Assembly (NCBI RefSeq): GCF_026967805.1
Contig: NZ_JAPVBG010000003.1
Location: 434,001 to 498,000, forward strand
Reading direction: 5' to 3'
Origin: Blastococcus sp. VKM Ac-2987
Lineage (GTDB): Bacteria; Actinomycetota; Actinomycetes; Mycobacteriales; Geodermatophilaceae
DNA length: 64,000 bases
Position numbers and translations under genes: made by a program. The notes below the pieces were generated by a model. That model was not told the DNA's origin, did no database searches, and saw only the letters and a list, made by a program, of their open reading frames with translations. Within the stretch, counting starts at the first letter, position 1. Every line of letters begins with the position of its first letter. Below, piece after piece: positions 17,079-26,896 of this stretch.

Positions 17079-17094
17079 CTGACCGTCCGGTCAG
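17079..17094. promoter_or_regulatory. TetR-type operator in the divergent paaA/paaK promoter
   Basis: CTGACCG-TC-CGGTCAG is a perfect 7-bp inverted repeat with a 2-bp spacer, 22 bases upstream of paaA. GACCG..CGGTC half-sites match, from memory, operators described for TetR-family PaaR regulators. The TetR gene directly after paaK is the obvious cognate. Repression released by phenylacetyl-CoA would be the expected logic. Confidence 0.75.
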
Positions 17095-17173
17095 GAATAG
17101 TGTGACCCAGACCACCGGCGAGCACAAGCGCCGGCCGGTGGGCGGAGCGGCCCGAGCGACGAGGACGGCACGG

Positions 17174-18505
17174 ATGACGACGACCCGACCACGACGGCTC
17201 GGCCACGCCCCGGAGCCCGCGAGCCTCGACCCGGCCGAGCGCATGGGGCGCGACGAGCTCCGCGCCCTGCAACTGGAGCGGCTGCGGTGGACGCTGCGCC
17301 ACGCCTACGACAACGTCCCGCACTACCGGCGGGCGTTCGACGACGCCGGCGTGCACCCCGACGACTGCCGAGACCTCGCCGACCTCGCCCGGTTCCCGAC
17401 CACCAGCAAGGCGGACCTGCGCGACAACTACCCGTTCGGCATGTTCGCCGTCCCGCAGGATCGGGTCCGCCGCGTGCACGCCTCGTCCGGGACCACCGGC
17501 CGGCCCACCGTCGTCGGCTACACCGAGCGCGACCTCGACACCTGGGCCACCGTGATGGCCCGCTCGATCCGCGCCGCCGGCGGGCGTCCCGGCGACAAGC
17601 TGCACAACGCCTACGGCTACGGCCTCTTCACGGGGGGCCTCGGCGCCCACGACGGGGCGGAGCGGCTCGGCTGCACCGTCATCCCGGTCTCCGGCGGGAT
17701 GACGCCGCGGCAGGTCCAGCTGATCCAGGACTTCGAGCCCCGGGTGATCATGGTGACGCCGTCCTACATGCTCACCGTCATCGACGAGTTCGAGCAGCAG
17801 GGCCTCGATCCCCGGTCGTCGTCCCTGGAGATCGGCATCTTCGGCGCGGAGCCCTGGACCGAGCAGATGCGCCGGGAGATGGAGGAGCGCCTCGACATCG
17901 ACGCCGTCGACATCTACGGGCTCTCCGAGGTGATGGGCCCCGGCGTCGCGCAGGAGTGCGGGGAGACCAAGGACGGCCTGCACGTATGGGAGGACCACTT
18001 CTACCCGGAGGTCATCGACCCGTCCACCGAGGAGGTGCTGCCCGAGGGGGAGCAGGGGGAGCTGGTGTTCACGTCGCTGACCAAGGAGGCCATGCCGGTC
18101 GTCCGCTACCGCACCCGCGACCTGACCCGCCTGCTGCCCGGCACCTCCCGGCCGGGCATGCGGCGCATCGAGAAGATCACCGGGCGCACCGACGACATGA
18201 TCATCCTGCGCGGGGTGAACCTGTTCCCGACGCAGATCGAGGAGATCGTGCTGCGCACGCCGGGCCTCTCCCCGCACTTCGCCCTCGAGCTGACGACCCG
18301 CGGCCGCCTGGACCACCTGACGGTGCGGATCGAGGCGCGGCCCGACTGCCCCGCCGAGCGGCGGGACCCGGCCGCCGCCGAGGTGGCCCGGGGCGTGAAG
18401 GACACCGTCGGGACGACCGTGGACGTGCTCGTGGTGGACCCCGACACGCTGCCGCGCTCGGTGGGCAAGCTGCAGCGGCTGACCGACAACCGGGGGAGGG
18501 GGTGA
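17174..18505 (+). CDS. paaK: phenylacetate-CoA ligase PaaK
   Basis: This 443-residue adenylate-forming enzyme activates phenylacetate to phenylacetyl-CoA at the entry to the pathway. The P-loop-like ATP motif VHASSGTTGRPTVVGYT, the aromatic-binding NAYGYGLFTGGLGAHDG, the motif IYGLSEVMGPGVAQEC, and YRTRDLTR are all present. The C-terminal domain carries GRTDDMIILRGVNLFPTQIEE and the catalytic lysine in LPRSVGKLQRL. Length is standard. ATG at 17174 is preferred to a GTG at 17102, since the extra 24 residues are basic and unconserved. It overlaps the following TetR gene by GTGA. Confidence 0.94.
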   Translation: MTTTRPRRLGHAPEPASLDPAERMGRDELRALQLERLRWTLRHAYDNVPHYRRAFDDAGVHPDDCRDLADLARFPTTSKADLRDNYPFGMFAVPQDRVRRVHASSGTTGRPTVVGYTERDLDTWATVMARSIRAAGGRPGDKLHNAYGYGLFTGGLGAHDGAERLGCTVIPVSGGMTPRQVQLIQDFEPRVIMVTPSYMLTVIDEFEQQGLDPRSSSLEIGIFGAEPWTEQMRREMEERLDIDAVDIYGLSEVMGPGVAQECGETKDGLHVWEDHFYPEVIDPSTEEVLPEGEQGELVFTSLTKEAMPVVRYRTRDLTRLLPGTSRPGMRRIEKITGRTDDMIILRGVNLFPTQIEEIVLRTPGLSPHFALELTTRGRLDHLTVRIEARPDCPAERRDPAAAEVARGVKDTVGTTVDVLVVDPDTLPRSVGKLQRLTDNRGRG

Positions 18506-19101
18506 CCGGCGTCCGGGTGCGCCGCGGGCGGCCGGGCCACTCGCTGGAGTCGCTGCTCGACGTCGCCGTCGCGACCTTCAACGAGCGCGGCTACGACGCG
18601 ACGAGCATGGACGAGCTGGCCGCGCGGCTCGGTGTCACCAAGTCGGCCATCTACCACCACGTCCCCGGCAAGGTCTGGCTGCTGCGCCTGGCCCTGGACC
18701 GCGCGCTGGACGCGCTGTTCGCCGTCACCGAGGAGCCGGGGGCCACGCGGGGCCGGGCCATCGACCGGCTCGAGCACGTCGTCCGCGGCTCGGTGCGGGT
18801 CCTCGTCGCCGAGCTGCCGTCGGTCACCCTGCTGTTGCGGGTCCGGGGCAACTCGGAGGTCGAGCGCGCGGCGCTCGAGCGGCGGCGGGCGTTCGACCGG
18901 ATCGTCACCGACCTGGTCCGCTCGGCCGGGAACGAGGGGGACGTGCGGCCCGACGTCGACCCCGCGGTCACCAGCCGGCTGCTGTTCGGCGCCGTCAACT
19001 CCATCGCCGAGTGGTACCGCCCCGACGGCGGTCTCTCCGCCGACGACCTCGCCGACGCGCTAATCGCCACGAGCTTCGAGGGGCTGCGGACGCGCCCCTG
19101 A
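18502..19101 (+). CDS. TetR/AcrR regulator, probable phenylacetate pathway repressor
   Basis: This 199-residue TetR protein has an N-terminal HTH (ATSMDELAARLGVTKSAIYHHVPGK) and a helical ligand domain with an AEWYRPDGGLSADDLADAL ending typical of the TetR_C group linked to fatty-acid and aromatic catabolism. Its GTG overlaps the paaK stop, so the two are cotranscribed. Position suggests it binds the 17079-17094 operator and senses phenylacetyl-CoA, as PaaR does elsewhere; no direct evidence for the ligand is in the sequence. Confidence 0.88.
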   Translation: MTGVRVRRGRPGHSLESLLDVAVATFNERGYDATSMDELAARLGVTKSAIYHHVPGKVWLLRLALDRALDALFAVTEEPGATRGRAIDRLEHVVRGSVRVLVAELPSVTLLLRVRGNSEVERAALERRRAFDRIVTDLVRSAGNEGDVRPDVDPAVTSRLLFGAVNSIAEWYRPDGGLSADDLADALIATSFEGLRTRP

Positions 19102-19113
19102 GCGGCGCCGCTC

Positions 19114-19554
19114 TCAGGCCGGGGCGGTCGGGGCGGCGGGCACCTGCCGGCTGTGGCCGCGCATCTCCGCCAGCAGCGCGCCGTCGGCATCCCGGGTGAC
19201 GGCGACGTCGTAGATGCCGCCCCGCCCGACGACGACGCGCTCGACGGCCGTCGCCCGGAGGGCGTCGCCGGGGGAGGCCGGTGCGAGGTACTCGATGCTG
19301 CAGGAGCGCCCCACCGCCGGGTACCCGTGCGAGTTGCAGGCCAGCGCGAAGGCGATGTCGGCGAGGGCGAACAGCGCGGCCCCGTGCGCGCTGCCGGCCC
19401 CGTTGAGCATCTCGGGGCGGACCGTGAGGTGCGCGGTCACCGCACCGGGGGCCACCGAGCTGACGGTGACGCCGAGCGCCCGGGCGACCGCGTCGCCGGC
19501 GAGGTAGCGGCGGACCGCGTCCTCCGCGACGCGCTGCGGGGACGGGCCGGTCAT
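19114..19554 (-). CDS. paaI: hotdog-fold acyl-CoA thioesterase PaaI
   Basis: This 146-residue hotdog thioesterase matches PaaI, which hydrolyses ring-hydroxylated phenylacetyl-CoA by-products and so frees CoA when the pathway stalls. Conserved features are MLNGAGSAHGAALFALADIAFALACNS, with the catalytic Asp in ADIAFA, and RSCSIEYLAPASPGDAL followed by the RGGIYDVAV strand. It converges on the TetR gene 13 bases away and is likely under the same control. Confidence 0.92.
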   Translation of the reverse strand: MTGPSPQRVAEDAVRRYLAGDAVARALGVTVSSVAPGAVTAHLTVRPEMLNGAGSAHGAALFALADIAFALACNSHGYPAVGRSCSIEYLAPASPGDALRATAVERVVVGRGGIYDVAVTRDADGALLAEMRGHSRQVPAAPTAPA

Positions 19555-19631
19555 CGGGGCCGTCCCGACCCCGGCCGGTCACCCCACGCCGGGGGGCGTG
19601 AGCTCGGCCAGGTCGTGATCACGGGCCGAGC

Positions 19632-19685
19632 CTCCCACGCGGCCCGCCGGCCGGCGCGGCGTCGGCGGACCGCCGGCCGTGGGAG
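19632..19685 (-). terminator. possible terminator hairpin after the HATPase gene
   Basis: CTCCCACG (19632-19639) pairs with CGTGGGAG (19678-19685) around a GC-rich interior that can fold further. It lies 22 bases beyond the stop of the minus-strand gene at 19707. The rest of the 152-bp gap (19555-19706) shows nothing else clear. Confidence 0.45.
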
Positions 19686-19706
19686 CGCCGGTGCGCCGGC
19701 GCCGGG

Positions 19707-20156
19707 TCAGGCCGCGGGGACCAGCGCCGCCCAGACGTGCTTGCGGGCGCCGACGACGGCCCACCCGAACGCCGTGGACATCCGGGCGATGAGGTGCAGC
19801 CCGAGGCCGCCGAAGGCGGGGTCCCGATCGACGGCCGGGACCGGCAGCCGGTCGGGCCGGGCGTCGCTGACGTCGACCAGCCAGCCGCCGTCGCAGCCGA
19901 CGACCCGCACCTGCACCGCGACCCCGCTGTGCCGCAGGCCGTTGGAGGCCAGCTCCTCGAAGGCCAGCAGCAGCCGGTCGACGTCGTCGGCGTCGGCGCC
20001 GACCGGCAGCGCGCCCGCGACGAGGTCGCGCCGGAGGTCGTTCCGCGCACCCGTCAGCTCGGCGGGACGGCTGATCGTCCACGACCACGTGCCGGTGCTG
20101 GCGGTGACGCGAGGCAGCGGTCGGTGCGCCCAGGCGGCGGGCCGGTCGGTGCTCAT
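19707..20156 (-). CDS. HATPase_c anti-sigma-type serine kinase/ATP-binding protein
   Basis: This 149-residue protein has a GHKL ATPase domain of the RsbW/SpoIIAB type. The N-box is LLLAFEELASNGLRHSG (Glu and Asn conserved), G1-like DVSDARPD and G2-like GGLGLHLI. Proteins of this kind phosphorylate STAS antagonists or bind sigma factors. It lies 108 bases downstream of a GAF-GAF-PP2C phosphatase gene on the same strand, the usual partner that reverses such phosphorylation. The target is not encoded next door. Confidence 0.85.
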   Translation of the reverse strand: MSTDRPAAWAHRPLPRVTASTGTWSWTISRPAELTGARNDLRRDLVAGALPVGADADDVDRLLLAFEELASNGLRHSGVAVQVRVVGCDGGWLVDVSDARPDRLPVPAVDRDPAFGGLGLHLIARMSTAFGWAVVGARKHVWAALVPAA

Positions 20157-20264
20157 CGCTCCCCACGGGTGCTCGGCGGGGCCTGCGTCCGGTACGACGA
20201 GCGGCCGGGTGGCCGGGGAGGTGCTGCGAGCCCGCGGGTTCCCACGGTAGCGGCGGGGCCGGGA

Positions 20265-22064
20265 TCAGGCATCGTGGCCGGCCCGGATCGCGATCAGCGC
20301 GACGTCGTCGTCGGCGCCGGCGGGGGGCAGCAGTTGTGTCACCAGGCGGTCGCACAGCTCCTCGAGGTCCTCGTCGGCGGACCGGGTGAGCAGGTCGACC
20401 AGCCGGGACAGCCCCTCGTCGAGGTCGCGGGAGCCGAGCTCGCTGCCGCCGTGCTCGATCAGCCCGTCGGTGTAGAGCACCAGCGTGCTGCCCGGCGGGA
20501 GCGCCGTCCGGTGCACCGCGCGCGGCCGGTCGGGGTGGACGCCCAGCGGGAGCCCGACCGGGTCGGTGAGCACGTCGACGTGCCCGTCGGGGTGCAGCAG
20601 CAGCGGGGGCGGGTGGCCGGCCGAGGACCACAGGATCTCCCGGCCGTGCCCTCCGCCCGTCGCGGAGCGGACCTGCGCCACGAGGGCCGTGGCGAACACG
20701 TGGTGGCCGAGGGAGTCGCAGGCGGCGTCCACGGCGGTCAGGACACCGGCGGCGGTCGCCGTCCCGTGGTGGCCGGCCATCCGGAGCATCGTGCGGAGCT
20801 CGCCCATGGTCGCCGCGGCGTCGATGTCGTGCCCGGCGACGTCGCCGATCACCACGCTGATGCCGCCGCTGGCGTCGAGGAAGGCGTCGTACCAGTCGCC
20901 GCCGACCAGCTGTACGTCCCCGGCCGGGTGGTAGCGGGAGGCCAGCTGCAGCCGGTCGGGCTGCGGCAGCTGCGGAGGCAGCAGGGCCCGCTGCATGGTC
21001 TCCGAGAGCGTCCGCTCCCACGCGCGGCCCAGGGCGTTCTCCACCACCAGCGCCGCCCGGTCGGCGACGGCGGTCACCAGCTCGCGGTCGGTGGCCGAGT
21101 ACGGCGGCGAGCCGGTCGTCCGGGCGACGGTCAGCACCGCGACGACCTCGCGGCGGCTGGTCAGGGGCACGACCAGCGCGCTGCAGACCGAGAGCCGGCG
21201 GGCCGCCGCCAGCTGTTCGGGCGTCAGGCCCGGGGCGCCGGGGAGGTCGAGCAGCTCGACCTCCCCGGTGACGGCGACGTGGCCGGGCCCGGCGCTCTCC
21301 CCGGCGCGCCGGCCGGCAGCGGTGATCCAGTCCCACAGGACGGGCAGGTCCGCGGGCTCGCGGTGGCGCGCCGCGACCGGCGTGAGGCTGCGGTCGCGCT
21401 CCACGGTGCACACGTAGGCGAAGTCGCCCAGCGCGGGGACGGCGAGGGTGGCGATCGACTCCCAGACGTCGGCGAGGTCGGAGCCCGCGGTCAGCAGGTC
21501 CGCGATCCGGGCGAGGAGCGCGGCGCGCTCGGCCTCGGCCCGCGCCGCCGCCGTCGCCCGCTCGGCCTGCGTGGTGGCCACGCGCAGGGCCACCTCCCGG
21601 GTGGCGATGGCCGCGAGGTCCTCCAGGAGCGCGACGTCGTCACGGCTCCACTCGTGCACGTCGGTGTCCACGACGCAGAAGCTGCCGAGCACCTGGCCGT
21701 CGGGGGTGTGCACCGGGAAGCCGGCCCACGCCCGTACCCCCATGCCGTCGATCGAGGGGTTGTCGCGGGTCCGGTCGTCCTCGGTCACGTCCGGCAGCAC
21801 CAGCCGGTCCCCGCCGAGGACGTACTGGCAGAACGACTCGTCGACGGTGTTCTGCACCGGGCCGTCCTCGGGCAGCCCCTGGCGGCTGAGCCAGTACGAG
21901 CGCTCGCCGTCGACGACGGTGAGGAAGGCCAGGGGCGCGCCGGTCAGCCGCCGTGCCAGCGCGGTCAGCCGGTCGAACGAGGCGCCGGCGTCCGCGTCGA
22001 GCAGGTCGGTGGCGCGCACCGCTGTCAGCCGTGCTGGGTCCCCGGCGCGTTGCCGGCCGCTCAC
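20265..22064 (-). CDS. GAF-GAF-PP2C (SpoIIE/RsbU-type) serine phosphatase
   Basis: This 599-residue sensor phosphatase has two GAF domains (about residues 20-165 and 190-345) and a C-terminal PP2C/SpoIIE domain (about 365-595). The first GAF matches the short-GAF group with FCQYVLGG and AGFPVHTPDGQVLGSFCVVD. Metal-binding aspartates of PP2C are present: VGGDWYDAFL, VIGDVAGHDIDAAATM, LVLYTDGLIEHGG and DDVALIAIRAG. It would dephosphorylate an anti-anti-sigma factor in response to a small ligand or redox signal. No membrane segment is present. It pairs with the HATPase downstream. Confidence 0.92.
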   Translation of the reverse strand: MSGRQRAGDPARLTAVRATDLLDADAGASFDRLTALARRLTGAPLAFLTVVDGERSYWLSRQGLPEDGPVQNTVDESFCQYVLGGDRLVLPDVTEDDRTRDNPSIDGMGVRAWAGFPVHTPDGQVLGSFCVVDTDVHEWSRDDVALLEDLAAIATREVALRVATTQAERATAAARAEAERAALLARIADLLTAGSDLADVWESIATLAVPALGDFAYVCTVERDRSLTPVAARHREPADLPVLWDWITAAGRRAGESAGPGHVAVTGEVELLDLPGAPGLTPEQLAAARRLSVCSALVVPLTSRREVVAVLTVARTTGSPPYSATDRELVTAVADRAALVVENALGRAWERTLSETMQRALLPPQLPQPDRLQLASRYHPAGDVQLVGGDWYDAFLDASGGISVVIGDVAGHDIDAAATMGELRTMLRMAGHHGTATAAGVLTAVDAACDSLGHHVFATALVAQVRSATGGGHGREILWSSAGHPPPLLLHPDGHVDVLTDPVGLPLGVHPDRPRAVHRTALPPGSTLVLYTDGLIEHGGSELGSRDLDEGLSRLVDLLTRSADEDLEELCDRLVTQLLPPAGADDDVALIAIRAGHDA

Positions 22065-22142
22065 GAGGCCGACGCCGAGACGGCTGCCACGGGATTCGGT
22101 TGCACGTCATCCTTCTAGCAGACGGCGGGCACCGGCCTCCCG

Positions 22143-22206
22143 GCGGTGCCCGGTCGGGTGATCCGGGTCGCGGTGCCCGAGCGGGTGACACGGGTAGCGG
22201 TGCCCG
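22143..22206. repeat. 27-bp tandem repeat, 2.4 copies
   Basis: Two near-identical 27-bp units start at 22143 and 22170 (each GCGGTGCCCG...CGGGTGA...CGGGT) and a third begins at 22197. They lie in the 202-bp gap between the divergent phosphatase and lipid kinase genes, 60 bases upstream of the latter. Function is unknown; they could be spaced regulator sites or a slippage product. Confidence 0.75.
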
Positions 22207-22266
22207 GCCTCCGTCGGCAGAGACTGAGCCGTTCACGACGCTGCCACCGCGACGCCAGGAGTCCCC

Positions 22267-23991
<1,725 letters not shown>

Positions 23992-23992
<1 letters not shown>

Positions 23993-24765
23993 TGAGCGGC
24001 ATTCTCGAGGGCAAGAAGGTCCTGATCACCGGCGTCCTCACCGAGGCGTCGATCGCGTACGCGACCGCCCGGCTGGCCCAGGAGCAGGGCGCCACCGTCG
24101 TCCTCTCCAACTTCGGCCGTGCCCTGTCGCTGTGCACGCGGATCGCCAAGCGGCTGCCGCAGGAGGCCGCGGTGGTCGAGCTCGACGTCACGGACGCCGA
24201 GCACCTGGCCACGCTCGCCGACCGGCTGCGGGAGCAGGGCGTCGACCGCCTCGACGGCGTCGTCCACTCCATCGGTTTCGCGCCGCAGGAGGCGATGGGG
24301 GAGGGCTTCCCCGAGGTCGCCTGGGAGCACGCCGCGACGGCGTTCCAGGTGTCGGCGTGGTCCTACGCCGCACTCGCCCAGGCCTGCCGGCCGCTGCTGA
24401 CCAACCCCTCCTCCGTCGTCGGGCTCACCTTCGACGCCTCGGTCGCGTGGCCCGTCTACGGCTGGATGGGCGCGGCCAAGGCGGCGCTGGAGTCCACCTC
24501 GCGGTACGTGGCGCGCGAGCTCGGGCCCGAGGGCGTGCGGTCCAACATCGTCGCCGCCGGCCCGCTGCGCAGCATGGCCATGAAGTCCATCCCCGGCAGC
24601 AAGCAGTTCGAGGAGGCCTGGGAGGGCCGCGCCCCGCTCGGCTGGTCGGTCACCGACACCGAGCCCGCCGGCAAGGCCGTCGTCGCCCTGCTGTCGGACT
24701 GGTTCCCCGCCACCACCGGCGAGATCGTCCACGTCGACGGGGGATTCCACGCCGTCGGCGTGTGA
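23992..24765 (+). CDS. inhA: enoyl-ACP reductase FabI/InhA
   Basis: This 257-residue NADH-dependent enoyl-ACP reductase completes the fatty-acid elongation cycle. Features are the modified nucleotide motif KKVLITGVLTEASIAYA, DGVVHSIGFAPQEAMG and the catalytic Tyr/Lys in VYGWMGAAKAALES (Tyr equivalent to InhA Tyr158, Lys to Lys165). The wider AAGPLRSMAMKSIPG substrate loop region and IVHVDGGFHAVGV end match InhA more than E. coli FabI. It is translationally coupled to fabG and precedes hemH, as in Mycobacterium. It is the family targeted by isoniazid and triclosan. Confidence 0.94.
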
Positions 24766-24834
24766 CACCCCTTCGAGCTCCGCCGTCGGCGGGGGAGTGC
24801 ATCCGCCGACGCCCCGCAACCGGAAAGAACCCAC

Positions 24835-25983
24835 GTGCCCCGCGCAATCGTCGACATCACCCCTGCCGGTCAGCGACCCGACGAGGACCCCTCGCTCGCC
24901 GTCCGCAACAACGGCGGCGTCGCGCCGTCGGCCGAGCCCGCCCCGCCCGGCCGGCGGGAGGCGCTGCTGCTCCTGTCGTTCGGCGGCCCGGAGGGCCACG
25001 ACGACGTCATGCCCTTCCTCGAGAACGTCACCCGCGGCCGCGGGATCCCGCGCGAGCGGCTCGAGGAGGTCGCCGAGCACTACCACCACTTCGACGGCGT
25101 GAGCCCGATCAACGACCAGAACAAGGCGCTGATCGCCGCGCTCGAGGCCGAGCTCCGCTCGGTCGGGATCGACCTGCCGGTCTACTGGGGCAACCGCAAC
25201 TGGGCGCCCTACGTCGAGGACGTCTGGCGGCAGATGGCCGACGACGGCATCCAGCACGCCTACGTCCTGGCGACGTCGGCCTACGCCTCCTTCTCCGGCT
25301 GCCGGCAGTACCACGAGGACATCGCCCGTGCCCGGGCCGGGATGACCGGGGACGCCGCCGCGCCCGGCGGTCCGACCGCGGAGAAGCTGCCGCACTACTT
25401 CGACGCCGACGGCTTCGTGCGGGCCAACGCCGATGCGCTGGCCGCGGCGCTGGCCGAGCTGCCCGAGGACGTGCGCGACACCGCCCGCCTGGTCGCGACG
25501 GCGCACAGCATCCCCGACACGATGGCCGCCGTCGCCGGGCCCGAGGGGCACGCGTACGAGGCGGAGCTGGTGGCCGCCGCCCGGCAGGTGGTCGACCGCG
25601 CTGCCCCGGGGCGCCCCGTCGACCTGGTGTGGCAGAGCCGCAGCGGCCCGCCGTCGGTGCCGTGGCTGGAGCCCGACGTCAACGACCACCTGAAGGCGCT
25701 CGCGCAGGCGGGGGAGAAGGCCGTCGTCCTGTTCCCGGTGGGCTTCGTCAGCGACCACCTCGAGGTGATCTGGGACCTCGACAACGAGGCGAAGGAGACC
25801 GCCGAGGAGGTCGGTCTCGCGTTCGCCCGGGCCGCCACCGCCGGCACCCACCCGGCGTTCGTGACCGCGCTGCGCGAGCTGCTCGAGGAGCGCCGCGCCG
25901 GGGGCGAGCCCCGGCTGGGCACCAACTGCCCCGCGTCCTGCTGTTTCGTCCCGCCGCGCCCGAGCCGGCCGGCGAGCAGCTAA
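24835..25983 (+). CDS. hemH: (coproporphyrin) ferrochelatase
   Basis: This 382-residue protein inserts iron into a porphyrin. In actinobacteria the substrate is expected to be coproporphyrin III (the CpfC branch). The motifs LLSFGGPEGHDDVMPFLENV, VYWGNRNWAPYV, the TSAYASFSGCRQYHEDI block, the metal-site His in VATAHSIPDTM and Glu in VGFVSDHLEVIWDLD are all present. The C-terminal NCPASCC cluster, with a preceding Cys-rich spacing, may bind a [2Fe-2S] cluster as in mycobacterial ferrochelatase. The N-terminus has about 35 extra residues before the conserved core. A strong hairpin follows the stop. Confidence 0.93.
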   Translation: MPRAIVDITPAGQRPDEDPSLAVRNNGGVAPSAEPAPPGRREALLLLSFGGPEGHDDVMPFLENVTRGRGIPRERLEEVAEHYHHFDGVSPINDQNKALIAALEAELRSVGIDLPVYWGNRNWAPYVEDVWRQMADDGIQHAYVLATSAYASFSGCRQYHEDIARARAGMTGDAAAPGGPTAEKLPHYFDADGFVRANADALAAALAELPEDVRDTARLVATAHSIPDTMAAVAGPEGHAYEAELVAAARQVVDRAAPGRPVDLVWQSRSGPPSVPWLEPDVNDHLKALAQAGEKAVVLFPVGFVSDHLEVIWDLDNEAKETAEEVGLAFARAATAGTHPAFVTALRELLEERRAGGEPRLGTNCPASCCFVPPRPSRPASS

Positions 25984-25995
25984 CCCGCTTGCGGG

Positions 25996-26047
25996 GTGTT
26001 CCTCGCGCTTCCCGGGTGCTGCAGGGCCCCGGAAGCGCGAGGAACAC
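25996..26047. terminator. long perfect stem-loop after hemH
   Basis: A perfect 17-bp inverted repeat (GTGTTCCTCGCGCTTCC and its complement) encloses an 18-base loop, and the stem extends by wobble pairs. It begins 12 bases after the hemH stop in a convergent gap. It lacks a U-tract. It may be a terminator or a dispersed palindromic repeat; copy number elsewhere in the genome would decide. Confidence 0.65.
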
Positions 26048-26070
26048 TCCCAGAGCGTGGCTCCCGCTGG

Positions 26071-26110
26071 CCTACAGCGCCGTCCCGCTATCGCGGGACG
26101 GCGTTGTAGG
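26071..26110. terminator. second hairpin, overlapping the end of the minus-strand gene
   Basis: CCTACAGCGCCGTCCCGC (26071-26088) pairs with 26093-26110 over 18 bp with one G-U wobble and a 4-base TATC loop. It covers the last codons and stop of the minus-strand gene at 26088 and sits 23 bases from the first hairpin. It probably terminates transcription from both sides. Confidence 0.7.
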
Positions 26111-26822
26111 CGGCGACGACCGCCTCGCGCACCGCGTCGGAGAGCGGGCGCAGGGCGGCGTCGCGGGCGGCGGCCTGCGCGTGGTTGACCGCCGCCCCGG
26201 GTGCGTCGGTCGCGGCGAGGTCCAGCACGGCCGCGAGCCGCTGCGCTCGGCCCAGCACCGACAGCGCCAGCGGGTCGTGGTCGAACGGCAGGCCGGGGGC
26301 CGGCTTCGGGCGGGCCAGGTCCGCCAGCAGCCCGGGTACCTCCGGGTGCCAGCGCGCGAGGTCAAGGCCCACCAGGGTGCGGGCCGCGTCGCCGACGGCG
26401 AGGTCGAGGGCGCCGGACACCGCCCGCAGCGTGCCCTCCACGGGTGGCGGTGGCGGAGCCGCGCCGTCGAGCGGGAACGCCGTCCAGGTGACCACCTCGG
26501 GGCCCGGCCGCGGCACGAGCACCACCCGGTCACCGACGGCGGCCTGACCCGCCTCCAGTGCCGCCGGCGCCAGCCCCGGCAGCGCCGGGAGCCCCCGGAC
26601 GTCGCCGGGCACCGGCAGCACGAGCCGCAGCCGCCGCTCGCCCAGCCCGCGCAACGCCGTCAGCGCCGCCCCGAGCGGCACGGCCCCGGGCTCCCCGGCC
26701 ATGCCCGTCACCAGGTGCGCGTGCGCGCCGGTCAGCGCGTCCAGCGCCTCGTCGTAGGACGTGCGCCCGGCGAGCCAGGCGGTGGACCAGACCGCGAGGC
26801 GGCCGGCGGGGAAGTCGTGCAC
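26088..26822 (-). CDS. conserved actinobacterial hypothetical protein (Rv1486c position)
   Basis: This 244-residue protein has no motif I recognise. It is rich in Ala, Leu, Pro and Gly with no signal peptide or membrane segment; the N-terminus is FPAGRLAVWSTAWLAGRTSYDEALDALTG. It lies, inverted, between hemH and the NfeD/SPFH pair, which is the position of Rv1486c in M. tuberculosis. Conserved location argues that it is a real gene. The C-terminal codons form one arm of a hairpin. Confidence 0.7.
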   Translation of the reverse strand: MHDFPAGRLAVWSTAWLAGRTSYDEALDALTGAHAHLVTGMAGEPGAVPLGAALTALRGLGERRLRLVLPVPGDVRGLPALPGLAPAALEAGQAAVGDRVVLVPRPGPEVVTWTAFPLDGAAPPPPPVEGTLRAVSGALDLAVGDAARTLVGLDLARWHPEVPGLLADLARPKPAPGLPFDHDPLALSVLGRAQRLAAVLDLAATDAPGAAVNHAQAAARDAALRPLSDAVREAVVAAYNAVPR

Positions 26823-26896
26823 CGGCCGAGGCTACGACGGCGCGGCCGGGCGGCCGTGTGCCCACCCGGGCGCCCCCGCTCTGCCAGACTCGGGTC

